A DNA stretch of 64,000 nucleotides from Streptomyces aidingensis (GCF_900112355.1 NZ_FOLM01000009.1:1-64000); one strand, 5' to 3'; counted from the first letter of the stretch, positions 17,905 through 31,909 are shown. Program-made: numbers and translations. The notes: generated by a model from the letters alone, not told the origin.

Positions 17905-18915
17905 ATGAAGCGCCACCTGATCTCGGCCGCCGACCTGACCCGCGACGACGCCGTACTGATCCTCGACACCGCCGAGGAGCTCGCCCGGCTCTCCGACCGG
18001 CCGATAAAGAAGCTCCCCACCCTGCGCGGGCGCACCGTGGTGACCCTCTTCTTCGAGGACTCCACCCGCACCCGGATCTCCTTCGAGGCCGCCGCCAAGC
18101 GGCTCTCCGCCGATGTCATCAACTTCTCCGCCAAGGGCTCCTCGGTCTCCAAGGGCGAGTCCCTGAAGGACACCGCGCAGACCCTGGAGGCGATGGGCGC
18201 CGACGCGGTGATCATCCGGCACGGCGCCTCCGGCGCGCCCTACCGGCTGGCCACCTCCGGCTGGATCGACGCCGCCGTGATCAACGCCGGGGACGGCACC
18301 CACCAGCACCCCACCCAGGCACTGCTGGACGCCTTCACCGTGCGCCGCCGGCTGCTCGGCCCGGACGGCGGCCTCGGCCGCGACCTGTCCGGCCGCCGCA
18401 TCACCATCACCGGCGACATCCTGCACAGCCGGGTCGCCCGCTCCAACGTCGACCTGCTGTCCACCCTGGGCGCCGAGGTCACCCTGGTCGGCCCGCCCAC
18501 CCTGTTCCCGGTCGGCGCGGAGGGCTGGCCCTGCGAGATCTCCTACGACCTCGACGCCGTGCTGCCCAAGAGCGACGCGGTGATGATGCTGCGCGTGCAG
18601 CGGGAACGCATGGGCGGCGCCTTCTTCCCCACCGAGCGCGAATACGCCCGCCGCTACGGTTTGGACGGCGCCCGGATGGCCCGGATGCCGGCCCACGCCG
18701 TGGTGATGCACCCCGGCCCCATGAACCGCGGCATGGAGATCACCGCCGAGGTCGCCGACTCGCCCCGCTGCACCGCGGTCGAGCAGGTCACCGCCGGGGT
18801 CTCCGTGCGGATGGCCGTGCTCTACCTGCTGCTCGGCGGGGCGCAGCCGCCCGCCGGGCAGACCCCCGCCGCCGAGCCGCGGGGCGCCCGCCCCCGCACC
18901 GAGGAGAACCACTGA
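17905..18915 (+). CDS. pyrB: Aspartate carbamoyltransferase catalytic subunit
   Basis: 336 residues. It joins carbamoyl phosphate to aspartate. The carbamoyl-phosphate motif is FFEDSTRTRISFE; others are SVSKGESLKDT, HPTQALLDAFT and HPGPMNRGMEI. No pyrI regulatory subunit gene lies nearby, consistent with actinobacterial operons. It starts 120 nt after pyrR and ends one base before the pyrC start. A C-terminal extension of about 25 residues is Pro/Ala-rich. Confidence 0.97.
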   Translation: MKRHLISAADLTRDDAVLILDTAEELARLSDRPIKKLPTLRGRTVVTLFFEDSTRTRISFEAAAKRLSADVINFSAKGSSVSKGESLKDTAQTLEAMGADAVIIRHGASGAPYRLATSGWIDAAVINAGDGTHQHPTQALLDAFTVRRRLLGPDGGLGRDLSGRRITITGDILHSRVARSNVDLLSTLGAEVTLVGPPTLFPVGAEGWPCEISYDLDAVLPKSDAVMMLRVQRERMGGAFFPTEREYARRYGLDGARMARMPAHAVVMHPGPMNRGMEITAEVADSPRCTAVEQVTAGVSVRMAVLYLLLGGAQPPAGQTPAAEPRGARPRTEENH

Positions 18916-18916
18916 C

Positions 18917-20242
18917 ATGAGCAAGACGCTGATCCGCGGCGCCCGGGTCCTGGGCGGGGCACCGCAGGAGGTACTGATCGAGAACGGGGTCGTCACCGCG
19001 CTCGGCACCGTTGCCGAGGCCGGCGGCGCCACCGTGATCGAGGCGGCCGGCCGGATCCTGCTGCCCGGGCTGGTGGATCTGCACACCCATCTGCGCGAGC
19101 CCGGCCGCGAGGACTCCGAGACCGTGCGCACCGGTACCCGGGCCGCCGCCCGCGGCGGCTACACCGCCGTGCACGCCATGGCCAACACCTTCCCGGTGGC
19201 CGACACCGCGGGCGTGGTGGAGCAGGTGTGGCGGCTCGGCCGGGAGGCCGGCTACTGCGACGTCCAGCCGGTCGGCGCGGTCACCGTCGGCCTGGAGGGC
19301 AAGCAGCTCGCCGAACTCGGCGCCATGCACGACTCGGCCGCCGGCGTCACGGTCTTCTCCGACGACGGCAAGTGCGTGGACGACGCGGTGATCATGCGCC
19401 GTGCCCTGGAGTATGTGAAGGCCTTCGACGGGGTGATCGCCCAGCACGCCCAGGAGCCCCGGCTCACCGAGGGCGCCCAGATGAACGAGGGCACCGTCTC
19501 GGCCGAACTCGGCCTGGCCGGCTGGCCGGCGGTGGCCGAGGAGTCGGTCATCGCCCGCGATGTGCTGCTCGCCGCCCATGTCGGCTCCCGGGTGCACATC
19601 TGCCACCTCTCCACGGCCGGCTCGGTGGAGATCGTCCGCTGGGCCAAGTCCCGGGGCATGCCGGTCACCGCCGAGGTCACCCCGCACCACCTGCTGCTCA
19701 CCGACGAACTGGTGCGCAGCTACGACCCGGTCTACAAGGTCAATCCGCCGCTGCGCACCGAGGCGGACGTGCGGGCGCTGCGCGAGGCGCTGGCCGACGG
19801 CACCATCGATGTGGTGGCCACCGACCACGCCCCGCACCCGCAGGAGGACAAGGACTGCGAGTGGGCCGCGGCGGCCATGGGGATGCTCGGCCTGGAGACG
19901 GCGCTGTCCGTGGTGCAGCACGCCATGGTGGACACCGGGCTGCTGGACTGGGCCGGGGTGGCCGAGCGGATGTCCTTCCGGCCCGCCCGGATCGGCCGGC
20001 TGACCGGCCAGGGCCGCCCGGTCGCGGTCGGCGAGCCCGCCAACCTGGTGCTCTGGGACCCGGACCACCGGGCGCCGGTGGAGCCCGCCGGCTTCGCCTC
20101 GCGCAGCCGCAACACCCCCTACCGGGGCCGGGAACTGCCGGGCCGGGTCACCCACACCCTGCTGCGCGGCCGGGCCACCGTCGCCGACGGCGCCCTGACG
20201 GACGCCCCGGCGGACACGCCGGCGGACGGGGCGCGGGCATGA
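18917..20242 (+). CDS. pyrC: Dihydroorotase
   Basis: 441 residues, class I amidohydrolase type. It cyclises carbamoyl-aspartate to dihydroorotate. Metal-binding motifs are GLVDLHTHLREPGRED, HAMANT, IAQHAQEP, HICHLSTAGS and TDHAPHPQEDK, with SRNTPYRGREL at the C-terminus. ATG start one base after the pyrB stop; the next gene overlaps its stop (ATGA). Confidence 0.96.
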   Translation: MSKTLIRGARVLGGAPQEVLIENGVVTALGTVAEAGGATVIEAAGRILLPGLVDLHTHLREPGREDSETVRTGTRAAARGGYTAVHAMANTFPVADTAGVVEQVWRLGREAGYCDVQPVGAVTVGLEGKQLAELGAMHDSAAGVTVFSDDGKCVDDAVIMRRALEYVKAFDGVIAQHAQEPRLTEGAQMNEGTVSAELGLAGWPAVAEESVIARDVLLAAHVGSRVHICHLSTAGSVEIVRWAKSRGMPVTAEVTPHHLLLTDELVRSYDPVYKVNPPLRTEADVRALREALADGTIDVVATDHAPHPQEDKDCEWAAAAMGMLGLETALSVVQHAMVDTGLLDWAGVAERMSFRPARIGRLTGQGRPVAVGEPANLVLWDPDHRAPVEPAGFASRSRNTPYRGRELPGRVTHTLLRGRATVADGALTDAPADTPADGARA

Positions 20243-20898
20243 GCGCCGGGTTCCTGGCCGCCCCCGAGGCCCCGGCCGTCGACTGGCCCGGATATCTGAG
20301 CTGGATGGCCGTGCTGGCCCTGCTGCTGGTCCTGGTCTACTGGCTGATGCGGCAGGGCTGGCGCCGGCGCGGCCTGCTCCAGTCCGGCCTGCCGGCCCTG
20401 CCGGCCGCACCGGACCCGGACCCGGACCCGGCGGCCGGCCTCCCGGACGGCGGCACCCTGCGCCTGGCCGGGCGCTACCACGGCACCACCACCGCCGGGC
20501 AGTGGCTGGACCGGATCGTGGCCCACGGCCTGGGCGTGCGCAGCCGCGCCGAACTGACCCTCACCCGCGACGGCGTGCGGGTGGAGCGCTCTGGCGCACC
20601 GGACTTCTTCATCCCGGCCGGCCGGCTGCGCGGCGCCCGGCTGGACAAGGCGATCGCCGGCAAGGTGCTCACCGACAACGCCCTGCTGGTGATCGTCTGG
20701 GAGCACGGCGGCCGGCTGCTGGACTCCGGTTTCCGCTCCGACCGCGCCGCGGAGCACCCCGCCTGGGTGGACGCGCTGAGCGCCCTGGCCGGCCGCGCGG
20801 CCGGCACCGCACCCGGCGGTCACCCCGCCCCGGCCGCCGCCGGCGGCGCCGGCGGCACCGGCTCAGCAGAACAGCAACACCAGGAAGGCACACCATGA
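20239..20898 (+). CDS. PH-like domain membrane protein of the pyr operon
   Basis: 219 residues. One membrane segment near the N-terminus (LSWMAVLALLLVLVYWLM) is followed by a basic patch and a compact domain (GTLRLAGRYHGTTTAGQWLDRIVAHGLGVRSRAEL, later DFFIPAGRLRGARLDKAIAGKVL). This resembles the bacterial PH-like domain proteins encoded between pyrC and carA in many actinobacteria. It overlaps both pyrC and carA by four bases (ATGA). Its role is unknown; the operon position suggests a link to pyrimidine synthesis but does not prove one. Confidence 0.75.
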   Translation: MSAGFLAAPEAPAVDWPGYLSWMAVLALLLVLVYWLMRQGWRRRGLLQSGLPALPAAPDPDPDPAAGLPDGGTLRLAGRYHGTTTAGQWLDRIVAHGLGVRSRAELTLTRDGVRVERSGAPDFFIPAGRLRGARLDKAIAGKVLTDNALLVIVWEHGGRLLDSGFRSDRAAEHPAWVDALSALAGRAAGTAPGGHPAPAAAGGAGGTGSAEQQHQEGTP

Positions 20899-22041
20899 CC
20901 ACCGCTGCGACGACCCCTGCCGGGGGCCGCGGGCGCGTCCCCGCCGTTCTGGTCCTGGAGGACGGCCGCACCTTCCGCGGCCAGTCCTACGGGGCCGTGG
21001 GCGAGACCTCCGGCGAGGCCGTGTTCTCCACCGGCATGACCGGCTACCAGGAGACCCTGACCGACCCCTCCTACCACCGCCAGGTGGTGGTGATGACCGC
21101 CCCGCACATCGGCAACACCGGCGTCAATGACGAGGACCCGGAGTCCCGCCGCATCTGGGTGGCCGGCTATGTGGTGCGCGACCCCTCCCGGGTGTCCTCC
21201 AACTGGCGCGCCCGGCGCGGCCTGGAGGAGGAGCTGACCGCCCAGGGCGTGGTCGGCATCAGCGGCATCGACACCCGCGCCCTCACCCGCCATCTGCGGG
21301 AGCGCGGTGCCATGCGGGTCGGCATCTTCTCCGGCCCGGCGCTTGCCCGCCCGGAGGAACTGCTGGCCAAGGTGCGGGCCGTGCCGCCGATGAAGGGCGC
21401 CGACCTGGCCGCCGAGGTGGCCACCGGCGAGCCCTATGTGGTCCCGGCCATCGGCGCCCGGCGGTTCACCGTCGCCGCCGTGGACCTGGGCATCAAGGGC
21501 ATGACCCCGCACCGGATGGCCGAGCGCGGCATCGAGGTCCATGTGCTGCCCGCCACCGCCACCGCCGGCGACATCGAGGCGGTGCGCCCCGACGGAGTGT
21601 TCTTCTCCAACGGCCCCGGCGACCCGGCCGCCGCCGACCACCCGGTGGAGCTGATGCGCGGCGTGCTGGAGCGGCGGACACCGCTGTTCGGCATCTGCTT
21701 CGGCAACCAGATCCTCGGCCGCGCCCTGGGATTCGGCACCTACAAGCTGAAGTACGGCCACCGCGGCATCAACCAGCCGGTGCAGGACCGCACCACCGGC
21801 AAGGTCGAGGTCACCGCGCACAACCACGGCTTCGCGGTGGACGCCCCGCTGGACGGCGCCACCGACACCCCCTACGGGCGGGCCGAGGTCAGCCACGTCT
21901 GCCTCAACGACAACGTGGTGGAGGGGCTGCGGCTGCTGGACCGGCCCGCGTTCAGCGTGCAGTACCACCCCGAGGCGGCGGCCGGGCCGCACGACGCCGC
22001 CTACCTGTTCGACCGCTTCGTCTCACTGATGGAGGCCCACC

Positions 22042-22058
<17 letters not shown>
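20895..22058 (+). CDS. carA: Carbamoyl-phosphate synthase small subunit
   Basis: 387 residues. The N-terminal CPSase domain (LVLEDGRTFRGQSYG; STGMTGYQETLTDPSY) precedes a class I glutamine amidotransferase domain with the nucleophile Cys in FGICFGNQILG and the His-x-Glu in VQYHPEAAAGP. It supplies ammonia from glutamine to CarB. Starts within the preceding stop; its end overlaps carB by 17 nt. Confidence 0.97.
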
Positions 22059-25371
<3,313 letters not shown>

Positions 25372-25392
25372 GCGGGGCTCCGCCCCTCCCGC

Positions 25393-25417
25393 CGCGCCCG
25401 GTCCGGCCCCGGGCGCG
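25393..25417 (+). terminator. Hairpin between carB and pyrD
   Basis: CGCGCCCGG and CCGGGCGCG form a perfect 9-bp stem in the 137-bp gap after carB; a smaller stem (GGGGC/GCCCC) lies just before it. It may be a partial terminator or processing site inside the operon. Confidence 0.4.
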
Positions 25418-25508
25418 GGGAACGGGCCGGGCCGGGCGCGGCCCGGCGACAGACAACGGCAGCGGCGCCCCCGGCGGGCGCCGCGCACACAGAAAGCAGC
25501 ACCGCGCC

Positions 25509-26650
<1,142 letters not shown>

Positions 26651-26654
<4 letters not shown>

Positions 26655-27550
26655 CCGGCACCCCCGGCGCCGCCGCCGAGCCGTTCGGCATCCGGCTGCG
26701 GCGGGCGATGGACACCCGTGGCCCGCTCTGCGTGGGCATCGACCCGCACGCCTCGCTGCTGGCCGAGTGGGGCCTGGACGACGATGTGGCCGGCCTGGAG
26801 CGCTTCACCCGCACCGTGGTGGAGTCGCTGGCCGACCGGGTGGCGGTGTTCAAGCCGCAGGCCGCCTTCTTCGAGCGCTTCGGCTCCCGGGGCCTTGCGG
26901 TGCTGGAACACGCCATCGCCGACGCCCGCGCGGCCGGCGCGCTGGTGCTGACCGACGCCAAACGCGGTGACATCGGCTCCACCATGGCCGCCTACGCCGA
27001 TGCCTTTCTCACCCCCGGCAGCCCGCTGTGCTCCGACGCCGTGACGCTGAGCCCGTATCTGGGCTTCGGGTCGCTGCGGCCCGCCCTGGACGCGGCGCGG
27101 CGCCACGGCGGCGGGGTGTTCGTCCTCGCCCTGACCTCCAATCCGGAGGGCGCCGAGGTGCAGCGGGCCACCGCCGCGGACGGGCGCCCGGTGGCCCAGG
27201 TGATCCTGGACCGGCTCGCCGAGGAGAACCGGGGCGCCGGGGTGCTGGGTTCCTTCGGCGCGGTGGTCGGCGCCACCCTGGCCGAGACGGGGGTGGATCT
27301 GGCGACGGGCGGGCCGCTGCTGGCGCCGGGGCTGGGTGCCCAGGGCGCGCGGGCCGCGGACCTGCCGCGGCTGTTCGGCGCCGCCCTGCCCCGGGTGCTG
27401 CCCTCGGTCAGCCGCGGGGTGCTGCGGCGCGGCCCTTCGGCGGACGGGCTGCGGCGGGCCGTGCGGGAGGAGACGGAACGGCTGGCGGCGGTGCTGCCCG
27501 GCCCGGTCCGGGCCCCCGGGGAACCCGGGGAACGGGTGTCGGAACGGTGA
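26651..27550 (+). CDS. pyrF: Orotidine 5'-phosphate decarboxylase (type 2)
   Basis: 299 residues. It makes UMP from OMP. The active-site motif LTDAKRGDIGSTMAAYADAFL contains the Lys/Asp charge network of the long type 2 subfamily found in actinobacteria; CVGIDPHASLL binds substrate. Last gene of the pyr operon, followed by a large hairpin. Confidence 0.96.
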
Positions 27551-27563
27551 GCCGGACGCCGCT

Positions 27564-27606
27564 GCGGGGCCGCGCGGGGGTATGCCCGCCGCGGACCGGG
27601 CCCCGC
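27564..27606 (+). terminator. Terminator hairpin of the pyr operon
   Basis: GCGGGGC pairs with GCCCCGC as an outer 7-bp stem, and CGCGCGGG pairs with CCCG-CGCG (one bulged C) inside it, with a TATG-containing loop. It begins 14 nt after the pyrF stop. No T-tract. Confidence 0.65.
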
Positions 27607-27718
27607 CTGCTCGCCGGACGGACGGATTCCAGACGGATACCCGACGGAAAACCCCCGTGTTTTTATCCTGGAATGTCCTTTTCGATCGAGGCTGACCAGG
27701 AGTTTTCGGCTGATCTCG

Positions 27719-27747
27719 CTGACTGTGGCGCGTTGGGCCGCTAGTCT
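27719..27747 (+). promoter_or_regulatory. Vegetative-type promoter for the integration host factor gene
   Basis: CTGACT and TAGTCT are separated by exactly 17 bp, close to the TTGACN/TANNNT pattern of the principal sigma factor. The start point would be near 27754, giving a leader of about 105 nt. The surrounding 309-bp gap after pyrF is less GC-rich than its neighbours and holds no convincing gene. Confidence 0.6.
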
Positions 27748-27804
27748 CCGACGAGAGCGGAGTTGCAGGGCGCGTTGCATGTTGCTCCGCCCGGTGCGGG
27801 GCCG

Positions 27805-27821
27805 TTAGGTTCCTCACCTAA
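27805..27821. promoter_or_regulatory. Palindrome TTAGGT-N5-ACCTAA in the sIHF leader
   Basis: A perfect 6-bp inverted repeat with a 5-bp spacer, 39 nt before the GTG start. It resembles iron-box half sites, but the spacing is two bases too short for a standard 19-bp box. It may instead form an RNA hairpin in the leader. Confidence 0.45.
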
Positions 27822-27859
27822 TCCGTATCCGACAGTTCGACACCTGAGGTGACGTAGGC

Positions 27860-28183
27860 GTGGCTCTTCCGCCCCTTACCCCTGAACAGCGCGCTGCCGC
27901 GCTCGAAAAGGCCGCCGCGGCTCGCCGGGAGCGCGCCGAGGTCAAGAATCGGCTCAAGCACTCCGGCGCCTCGCTCCACGAGGTCATCAAGCAGGGCCAG
28001 GAGAACGATGTCATCGGCAAGATGAAAGTCTCCGCCCTGCTCGAGTCCATGCCCGGTGTGGGCAAGGTCCGGGCCAAGCAGATCATGGAGCGGATCGGCA
28101 TCTCCGAGAGCCGGCGAGTCCGAGGACTCGGCTCCAACCAGATCGCGGCCCTTGAGCGTGAATTCGGGGCCGGCTCGTCCTGA
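27860..28183 (+). CDS. Integration host factor, actinobacterial type (sIHF/mIHF)
   Basis: 107 residues, GTG start (ALPPLTPEQRAAALEKAAAARRERAEVKNRLKH). A long N-terminal helix is followed by a helix-two-turn-helix DNA-binding domain (KVSALLESMPGVGKVRAKQIMERIGISESRRVRGLGSNQ). This nucleoid protein is unrelated to enterobacterial IHF and is essential or important for development in actinobacteria. It lies between pyrF and gmk, as in other streptomycetes. Confidence 0.95.
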   Translation: MALPPLTPEQRAAALEKAAAARRERAEVKNRLKHSGASLHEVIKQGQENDVIGKMKVSALLESMPGVGKVRAKQIMERIGISESRRVRGLGSNQIAALEREFGAGSS

Positions 28184-28220
28184 ATTTCTCGGCGCGGCGG
28201 GTAGCCGGGATAATCACCGC

Positions 28221-28814
28221 ATGAGTGGTGCATCCCGGGGGGCGGCCCCCGCAACACCGGCCGGTCGTCCGCGGCTGACCGTGCTCTCCGGCCCCTCCGG
28301 GGTCGGCAAGAGCACGGTCGTCGCGCACCTCCGCAAGGCCCATCCCGAGGTCTGGCTCTCGGTGTCGGCCACCACGCGGAGACCACGCCCGGGCGAGCGG
28401 CACGGTGTGCAGTACTTCTTTGTCGAGGACGAGGAGTTCGACAAGCTCATCGCCAACGGGGAGCTGCTGGAGTGGGCCGAGTTCGCGGGCCACCGCTACG
28501 GCACTCCCCGTCGGCCTGTCCTGGACCGGCTGGAGGCCGGCGAGCCGGTGCTGCTGGAGATCGACCTCCAGGGTGCCCGGCAGGTGCGCGAGGCCATGCC
28601 GGACGCCCGGCTGGTCTTCCTCGCGCCGCCGTCCTGGGACGAGCTGGTGCGCCGGCTCACCGGGCGCGGCACCGAGCCTCCCGAGATCATCCGCCGCCGG
28701 CTGGACGCCGCCCGGATCGAGCTGGCCGCCGAGGCGGAGTTCGACATCACCCTGGTCAACACCTCGGTCGAGGCCGTGGTGAGCGAACTGCTAGCCTTGA
28801 TGCGTCTGTCCTGA
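28221..28814 (+). CDS. gmk: Guanylate kinase
   Basis: 197 residues. It phosphorylates GMP to GDP. Walker A is LSGPSGVGKSTVVAHL; the GMP-binding region is VSATTRRPRPGERHGVQYFFV and the lid is RLTGRGTEPPEIIRRRL. An ATG-initiated leader of about 17 residues (GASRGAAPATPAG) precedes the first strand. Starts 37 nt after the sIHF gene. Confidence 0.97.
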   Translation: MSGASRGAAPATPAGRPRLTVLSGPSGVGKSTVVAHLRKAHPEVWLSVSATTRRPRPGERHGVQYFFVEDEEFDKLIANGELLEWAEFAGHRYGTPRRPVLDRLEAGEPVLLEIDLQGARQVREAMPDARLVFLAPPSWDELVRRLTGRGTEPPEIIRRRLDAARIELAAEAEFDITLVNTSVEAVVSELLALMRLS

Positions 28815-28942
28815 CCTGCTCCGGTCCGTCCCCGCCCGCCCCGGCGCGACCGCCGGGCCGCACGCAGTACACGCAGGTCACGCAGCACACGTACCGCACG
28901 ACATCACGCAACTCACCACGCAACCCATCACGGAGGCAGCGC

Positions 28943-29215
28943 GTGTCCTCTTCCATCGCCCCGCCGGAGGGCATCATCAACCCTCCGATCGACGAGCTGC
29001 TTGAGGCCACCGACTCGAAGTACAGCCTGGTGATCTACGCCGCCAAGCGGGCCCGCCAGATCAACGCGTACTACTCGCAGCTCGGCGAGGGCCTCCTGGA
29101 GTATGTCGGCCCGCTGGTGGACACCCATGTGCACGAGAAGCCGCTGTCCATCTCGCTGCGCGAGATCAACGCCGGTCTGCTGACCGCCGAGGCCATCGAC
29201 GGCCCGACCGAGTAA
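28943..29215 (+). CDS. rpoZ: RNA polymerase omega subunit
   Basis: 90 residues from a GTG preceded by GGAGG. It reads SSSIAPPEGIINPPIDELLEATDSKYSLVIYAAKRARQINAYYSQLG, the omega fold that clamps the beta' C-terminus. It ends 6 nt before coaBC. The order gmk-rpoZ-coaBC-metK-priA-fmt is conserved across actinobacteria. Confidence 0.96.
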   Translation: MSSSIAPPEGIINPPIDELLEATDSKYSLVIYAAKRARQINAYYSQLGEGLLEYVGPLVDTHVHEKPLSISLREINAGLLTAEAIDGPTE

Positions 29216-29221
29216 CGGCCC

Positions 29222-30484
29222 GTGGCAGAGCCAGCGGCCTCACCGGACGGGCCCGTGCCCCGGGAACGCCCCGAGGTGGTGCTCGGCGTGAGCGGCGGCA
29301 TCGCCGCCTACAAGGCCTGCGAACTGCTGCGGCGGTTCACCGAGTCCGGGCACGCGGTCACCGTGGTGCCCACCGCCGCCGCCCTGCACTTCGTCGGCGA
29401 GGCCACCTGGTCGGCGCTGTCCGGCCGGCCGGCCGCCACCGAGGTGTGGGAATCCGTCCACCAGGTGCCGCACGTGCGCATCGGCCGGCGCGCCGATCTG
29501 GTGGTGGTGGCCCCCGCCACCGCCGACGTGCTGGCCCGGGCGGCCCACGGCCTGGCCGCCGATCTGCTCACCAACACCCTGCTCACCGCCCGGTGCCCGG
29601 TGGTCTACGCGCCCGCCATGCACACCGAGATGTGGGAGCATCCGGCCACCCGGGAGAACGTCGCCACCCTGCGCCGCCGCGGGGCGGTGGTGGTCGAGCC
29701 CGCGGTGGGGCGGCTGACCGGCGCGGACACCGGAAAGGGCCGGCTCCCCGAGCCGGAGGCCCTGTTCGAGCTCTGCCGCCGGGTGCTGGCCCGCGGCCCG
29801 CGCGCCCTGGAGCCGGACCTGGCCGGACGTCATGTGGTGATCAGCGCGGGCGGCACCCGGGAGCCGCTGGACCCGGTCCGCTATCTGGGCAACCGCTCCT
29901 CGGGCAAGCAGGGATACGCCCTGGCCCGGACCGCGCTGGCCCGCGGCGCCCGGGTCACCCTGATCGCCGCCAACGCCGCGCTGCCCGATCCGGCCGGCGC
30001 CGAGGTGGTCCCGGTGGGCACCGCCGAGGAACTGCGCCAGGCCGTCACCAAGGCGGCGTCCGGCGCCGACGCGGTGGTGATGGCCGCGGCCGTGGCCGAT
30101 TTCCGGCCCGCGGCCCGCTCCGGCAGCAAGATCAAGAAGCGGGAGGGCCAGGAGCCGGAGCCGGTCCGGCTGGTCCGCAACCCCGACATCCTGGCCGCGC
30201 TGTCCGCCGCGCGCGGTGCCCCGGGGCAGCTCGTCGTCGGCTTCGCCGCGGAGACCGACGATGTGCTCGCCAACGGCCGTGCCAAGCTGGCCCGCAAGGG
30301 CTGCGACCTGCTGGTGGTGAACCGGGTGGGGGAGGGGCTGGCATTCGGGACCGAGGAGAACGAAGCCGTGATCCTGGACGCCCGGGGGCCGGAGACGGTG
30401 GTGCCGCGCGGCCCCAAGGACGAGCTGGCCGACCGGGTCTGGGACGCCGTGGTGGCCCGCTGGAGCGGCGCACCACCCCGCTGA
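29222..30484 (+). CDS. coaBC: Bifunctional phosphopantothenoylcysteine decarboxylase / phosphopantothenate-cysteine ligase
   Basis: 420 residues, coenzyme A synthesis. The N-terminal CoaC flavodoxin-like domain has GVSGGIAAYKACELLR, the catalytic His in ESVHQVPHVRIGRRADLVVVAPATAD, and PAMHTEMWEHPAT. The C-terminal CoaB domain has VISAGGTREPLDPVRYLGNRSSGKQGYALA. The E. coli clamp motif with Cys (ACGxxGxGRM) reads GADTGKGRLP here, with no Cys at that point. GTG start. Confidence 0.95.
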   Translation: MAEPAASPDGPVPRERPEVVLGVSGGIAAYKACELLRRFTESGHAVTVVPTAAALHFVGEATWSALSGRPAATEVWESVHQVPHVRIGRRADLVVVAPATADVLARAAHGLAADLLTNTLLTARCPVVYAPAMHTEMWEHPATRENVATLRRRGAVVVEPAVGRLTGADTGKGRLPEPEALFELCRRVLARGPRALEPDLAGRHVVISAGGTREPLDPVRYLGNRSSGKQGYALARTALARGARVTLIAANAALPDPAGAEVVPVGTAEELRQAVTKAASGADAVVMAAAVADFRPAARSGSKIKKREGQEPEPVRLVRNPDILAALSAARGAPGQLVVGFAAETDDVLANGRAKLARKGCDLLVVNRVGEGLAFGTEENEAVILDARGPETVVPRGPKDELADRVWDAVVARWSGAPPR

Positions 30485-30675
30485 CCTCGGCACCGGCCGG
30501 GCACCGGCCCCGGACGGGTGCCCGGCCGGAAGCGGTGCGCGCCCAGTAACTGGACAGACCCTGCCCGCGTCCGTGTCCGGACCGATATGCTGGCCGGGAA
30601 CGGCCGTCGTGCCGAACGCCGTGGCCGTGCATTCCTCTTCGTCAGTCAGCAGCCGCTGCAAACCCAGGGAGCGCC

Positions 30676-31884
30676 GTGTCCCGCCGCCTGTTCACCTCGG
30701 AATCCGTGACCGAGGGCCACCCGGACAAGATCGCCGATCAGATCAGCGACACCATTCTCGACGCCCTCCTCAAGGAGGACCCGGCCTCCCGGGTCGCCGT
30801 GGAGACCCTGATCACCACCGGCCTGGTGCATGTCGCGGGCGAGGTCACCACCAAGGCCTACGCGGACATCGCGGGCCTGGTGCGCGGCAAGATCCTGGAC
30901 ATCGGCTACGACTCCTCCAAGAAGGGCTTCGACGGCGCGTCCTGCGGTGTCTCGGTGTCCATCGGCGCCCAGTCCCCGGACATCGCCCAGGGCGTGGACA
31001 CCGCCTACGAGGCCCGGGTCGAGGGCGATGACGACGAGCTGGACCGGCAGGGCGCCGGCGACCAGGGCCTGATGTTCGGCTACGCCTGCGACGACACCCC
31101 CGAGCTGATGCCGCTGCCGATCATCCTCGCCCACCGGCTGGCCGCCCGGCTGACCGAGGCCCGGAAGAACGGCACCATCCCCTACCTGCGGCCGGACGGC
31201 AAGACCCAGGTCACCATCGAGTACGACGGCGACCGGCCGGTGCGGCTGGACACCGTGGTGGTCTCCAGCCAGCACGCCTCCGACATCGACCTGGAGTCGC
31301 TGCTCACCCCGGACATCCGGGAGTTCGTGGTGGAGCCGGAGCTGGCCGCGCTGGCGGAGCAGGGCCTGGAGCTGACCACCGAGGGCTACCGGCTGCTGGT
31401 CAACCCCACCGGACGGTTCGAGATCGGCGGCCCGATGGGCGACGCCGGACTCACCGGCCGGAAGATCATCATCGACACCTACGGCGGCATGGCGCGGCAC
31501 GGCGGCGGCGCCTTCTCCGGCAAGGACCCCTCCAAGGTGGACCGCTCGGCCGCCTACGCCATGCGCTGGGTCGCCAAGAACGTGGTCGCCGCCGGGCTGG
31601 CCCGCCGCTGCGAGGTGCAGGTCGCCTACGCCATCGGCAAGGCCGAGCCGGTGGGACTGTTCGTGGAGACCTTCGGCACCGCCGCCGTCGGACCGGACCG
31701 GATCGAGAAGGCCATCGGGGACGTCTTCGACCTCCGCCCGGCCGCCATCATCCGGGACCTGGATCTGCTGCGGCCGATCTACGCCCAGACCGCCGCCTAC
31801 GGCCACTTCGGCCGGGAACTGCCGGACTTCACCTGGGAGACCACCGACCGGGTGGACGCCCTGCGCCGCGCCGCCGGCCGCTGA
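30676..31884 (+). CDS. metK: S-adenosylmethionine synthetase
   Basis: 402 residues. It makes SAM from methionine and ATP. Motifs: EGHPDKIADQISDTILDALL, GDDDELDRQGAGDQGLMFGYA, and the phosphate loop GGGAFSGKDPSKVDRSAAYA. GTG start (SRRLFTSESVTEGHPDK) after GGGAG. I found no SAM riboswitch in the 191-bp leader. A perfect GC hairpin follows the gene. Confidence 0.98.
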   Translation: MSRRLFTSESVTEGHPDKIADQISDTILDALLKEDPASRVAVETLITTGLVHVAGEVTTKAYADIAGLVRGKILDIGYDSSKKGFDGASCGVSVSIGAQSPDIAQGVDTAYEARVEGDDDELDRQGAGDQGLMFGYACDDTPELMPLPIILAHRLAARLTEARKNGTIPYLRPDGKTQVTIEYDGDRPVRLDTVVVSSQHASDIDLESLLTPDIREFVVEPELAALAEQGLELTTEGYRLLVNPTGRFEIGGPMGDAGLTGRKIIIDTYGGMARHGGGAFSGKDPSKVDRSAAYAMRWVAKNVVAAGLARRCEVQVAYAIGKAEPVGLFVETFGTAAVGPDRIEKAIGDVFDLRPAAIIRDLDLLRPIYAQTAAYGHFGRELPDFTWETTDRVDALRRAAGR

Positions 31885-31909
31885 GCCCGGCCGCCCGTGC
31901 GCTGATCCG

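Noticed and set aside
27805..27821. Canonical DmdR1 iron box
   Set aside because: The half sites are right but the spacing is two bases short of the 19-bp box, so I list it only as a palindrome.
30485..30675. SAM riboswitch before metK
   Set aside because: I looked for the conserved cores of SAM riboswitches and found none in this GC-rich leader.
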